This document shows, piece by piece, positions 61,574-64,000 of a stretch of DNA of 64,000 nucleotides (within the stretch, counting starts at the first letter, position 1; each line of letters begins with the position of its first letter). The DNA lies in NCBI GenBank assembly GCA_003344405.1, contig NOWV01000121.1, positions 62,001 through 126,000 on the forward strand, read 5' to 3'. This stretch comes from Trichoplax sp. H2 (lineage: Eukaryota > Placozoa > Uniplacotomia > Trichoplacea). Made by a program: the position numbers and the translations under genes. The notes beneath the pieces were generated by a model that was given only the letters and a program-made list of their open reading frames with translations, had not been told where the DNA came from and did not search any database.

Positions 61574-64000
61574 GATGACCGAGGTAAAAATTATAAAAGT
61601 CTTCCTGTACTCTACATGTACTATTAATGAATAACTTCAATTTTATTCATTGTCATACGGTACTACTGTACTTGGAACTAAGGATATAGTAGCACTGTAA
61701 ACTCCAATGACTTAGCATAGTTTACATAATGTATTACAACTACAGTTTATGAATGACCGAGACGGAATTAACTTGTAAAACCATTCTATGCAATGAAATA
61801 ATTTAATTTTTAAATTTGAATTTTTAGGACCACTCAATAAGTGGAAATCGTATTGTAATAGGAGTGTGCTCTATGAATAGAAAAGTAGGTGCTATAACTA
61901 GTAACTACAATTACCTACCTCTCTATGAAGCTTGTCTAAAAAAAGTTTCAGAGATTGTATCAAGTTAGTTGTGGCTTTCAATTAATATGCACTATCGTAT
62001 ACAATTGTTCAATTATACTGTATATTCATTATTCATCGATTGCAGTTGAATCTAGAGTTGTCGATATTAAGAGTTTTTGTTACTATGATACACCATGGAC
62101 AACCAAATACCATTGTTGTACGGTAGTAGTCTGTGTATTCAAGTATTCAATGCCTACAGGTTATTGGTTATAAGCTGTACGGATAGACTAAAATTGTACT
62201 CTCATTCCTATTCTCTACTTGCATTAAAACTATTTTCCTGTTGATGTAAAGCACACTAGTTTGCAGTACATGTCGTTGTTGTAGTACTTTTATTTTACTG
62301 TTAAAATAAACTTATTAGAGTATCTAAGCTGAACGTAATTTCTGCTTTACTATGACTTCAGTCAAGAGCGAGACCAATGAAAGAAATACTGAATCGCTTG
62401 CGTAAATATGATTCGCTACAAATTATTACCTTCCAAGATGACGTCATTCTTAATGAACCGGTCGAAAAATGGCCCTGTTGTGATTGCTTGATAGCTTTCT
62501 ACTCTTCTGGATTTCCCTTGAAGAAGGCGATAGAGTATGCACAGTTACGAAAGCCGTTTCTCCTTAATGATTTAACGATGCAATACGACTTGATGGACAG
62601 GTACGAAAATACTATCTTAAAAATTTTCAGGCTATCTAATTGAACTTTAACAAGCTCACGTTTGTCCAATTTCCGTATACATTTTATGCAAATGTTGGAT
62701 AGAATAAACTTTAATCTGTACGATTTATAAATGTGCCCTTTGTAATAATCAATATGTCTTGTTTACGATATCCAGAGCAAAGGTCTACAGGATTTTAAAA
62801 AAACATGAGATACCAATACCTAGATATACCATCTTGGAAAGAAATTTAGACAATGAAAATGATGGTCAGAGTAAGTTTTACTGTATAAAGACTGTAAACT
62901 TATAATTACCTTAACCATGGACTACTAGATATCTAGTAGTCCATTCCCTAACTGATTAAAGCATATGCCCATCTTGTAAATAGTATCAAAGATAAGTCCA
63001 ATTAGGAATCCATGGAAAGGTACTAGTTTAGTGTAGACTAGTGAAACCTTTGCTATTTGACCTAAAATCTAGTAGAAAGTGTACATCAAGGCACATTTTA
63101 GAAATTTGAAGGATGCAGCAATAACATATGCAATAAAGCTAATGTATTAGCTACCTATATTCAGAAAGAATCCTAATTTCCTCTAATTACTAATAACCCA
63201 CCAAATCTTATTTATCGTACATCACAATAATAACTTACAGACATTGATGAACTTGAAGATATCTTAAAAGTTAGTGGGGAAATATTCCACAAACCCTTTG
63301 TTGAAAAACCAGTATCGGCTGAAGATCATAATATTGTCATATATTATCCTTCTTCCGCTGGAGGTGGAAGCCAGCGACTATTTCGTAAGGTTAGCAAGAT
63401 CCTCTGCAAGTATATTCAACTTCTGCACGCTAAAATTATTAAGGTGCTTAAATTACAGTTCAATATACTTGATTGATGGCCAAAGTTTATATATATACTA
63501 GATCGGCTCAAAATCAAGTGTTTACAAGCAAGAAAGCCACGTTAGAAGAGATGGGTCATACCTTTACGAGGAATTCATGCCCACAGAAGGAGTCGATGTT
63601 AAGGTACTAGACTTACTTGTCCACTTGCATAGCATTGTGCTCAACAAGTATGCAAGAGACTGCATCATTACAGAACAATTACAGCTTTACAGCGTTATAA
63701 TAGTGAGGTACTCATATAACTTTAGATCTACACAGTTGGACCAGAATATGCTCATGCTGAAGCTCGAAAATCACCAGTAAGTTACGACATCACCATTCGA
63801 GTAAATTATTGAAAAGTCACTTGTTGTAAACGATTGCATTGCCTACGCAAAATTCAGATACAGTATCAAAAAAGTAGCTTTTTTATATGTATTTTTATTT
63901 AAATAAAATTTAAATTTTTTTACTCACCTTTACAGGCATTAGATGGAGTTGTTGAGAGAGATATACAAGGGAAAGAAGTTCGATATCCTATCATTTTGAC
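61574..64000 (+). CDS. PPIP5K: Inositol hexakisphosphate / diphosphoinositol-pentakisphosphate kinase (5' part)
   Basis: VIP-type enzyme making inositol pyrophosphates (1-phosphorylation of InsP6 and 5-InsP7) in the cytosol. Exons: 61574-61582 (MTE), 61828-61884 ([12 protein letters not shown]), 62362-62600, 62776-62870, 63241-63389, 63502-63603, 63726-63776, 63936-64000 (runs off the window), all phases consistent. Only the N-terminal part is present: the VIP N-terminal domain ([54 protein letters not shown]) and the start of the ATP-grasp kinase ([60 protein letters not shown]). The histidine-acid-phosphatase domain would lie downstream. The tiny 9-nt start exon is my inference from phase and splice sites; an alternative upstream start cannot be excluded. 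Confidence 0.94.

Overview
The window is animal nuclear DNA. It is AT-rich, every recognisable gene is split by short to medium GT-AG introns (about 55 bp to 2 kb), and the proteins are metazoan families: MCCC2, CLCA, FAH, CEP20, SMU1, TMEM161, TFIIA gamma, PPIP5K and a TDRKH-like KH/Tudor protein. Compact spacing, strong conservation to human proteins and abundant (TGTAC)n/(GTACA)n palindromic repeats suggest an early-branching animal. I suspect a placozoan (Trichoplax/Hoilungia-like), but that is inference. Three 20-N runs show this is a draft assembly.

Layout: 1-1493 (-) 3' part of a TDRKH-like gene; 5470-10620 (+) MCCC2, 17 exons; 11484-16747 (-) a CLCA protein, 11 exons; 19599-24979 (-) an unrecognised single-pass membrane protein with a charged cytoplasmic tail; 28678-31835 (-) FAH, 14 exons; 33349-34659 (+) CEP20/FOPNL without its first exon; 35599-38533 (-) SMU1, 13 exons, 513 codons; 40164-42264 (+) a small LRR protein; 43020-45753 (-) TMEM161; 48022-50058 (-) and 56791-59589 (-) two paralogous GT13-like glycosyltransferases with identical lengths for exons 2-4; 53161-53832 (+) GTF2A2 (TFIIA gamma) between them; 61574-64000 (+) the 5' part of PPIP5K, running off the window. 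Exon boundaries were set by hand from splice signals, reading phase and protein similarity. Summed exon lengths are divisible by three for MCCC2 (569 aa), CLCA (939 aa), FAH (417 aa), SMU1 (513 aa), the LRR gene (175 aa) and both glycosyltransferases (441 and 383 aa).

The genes are a housekeeping mixture, not a pathway cluster: leucine catabolism (MCCC2), tyrosine catabolism (FAH), splicing (SMU1), transcription initiation (GTF2A2), centriolar satellites (CEP20), inositol pyrophosphate synthesis (PPIP5K), Golgi-type glycosylation and a KH/Tudor adaptor of the kind used in piRNA biogenesis. No operon-like or prokaryotic defence system is present.

The main non-genic signal is a family of self-complementary pentanucleotide arrays. 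They pile up in the 5' intergenic spaces, especially between divergent genes (1.5-5.4 kb, 31.9-32.9 kb, 38.7-40.0 kb, 60.2-61.3 kb), and are essentially absent from the 3'-3' spaces (10.6-11.5, 34.7-35.6, 42.3-43.0 and 53.8-56.8 kb). A 67-bp tandem satellite at 51.5-52.4 kb lies between the two glycosyltransferase paralogues.
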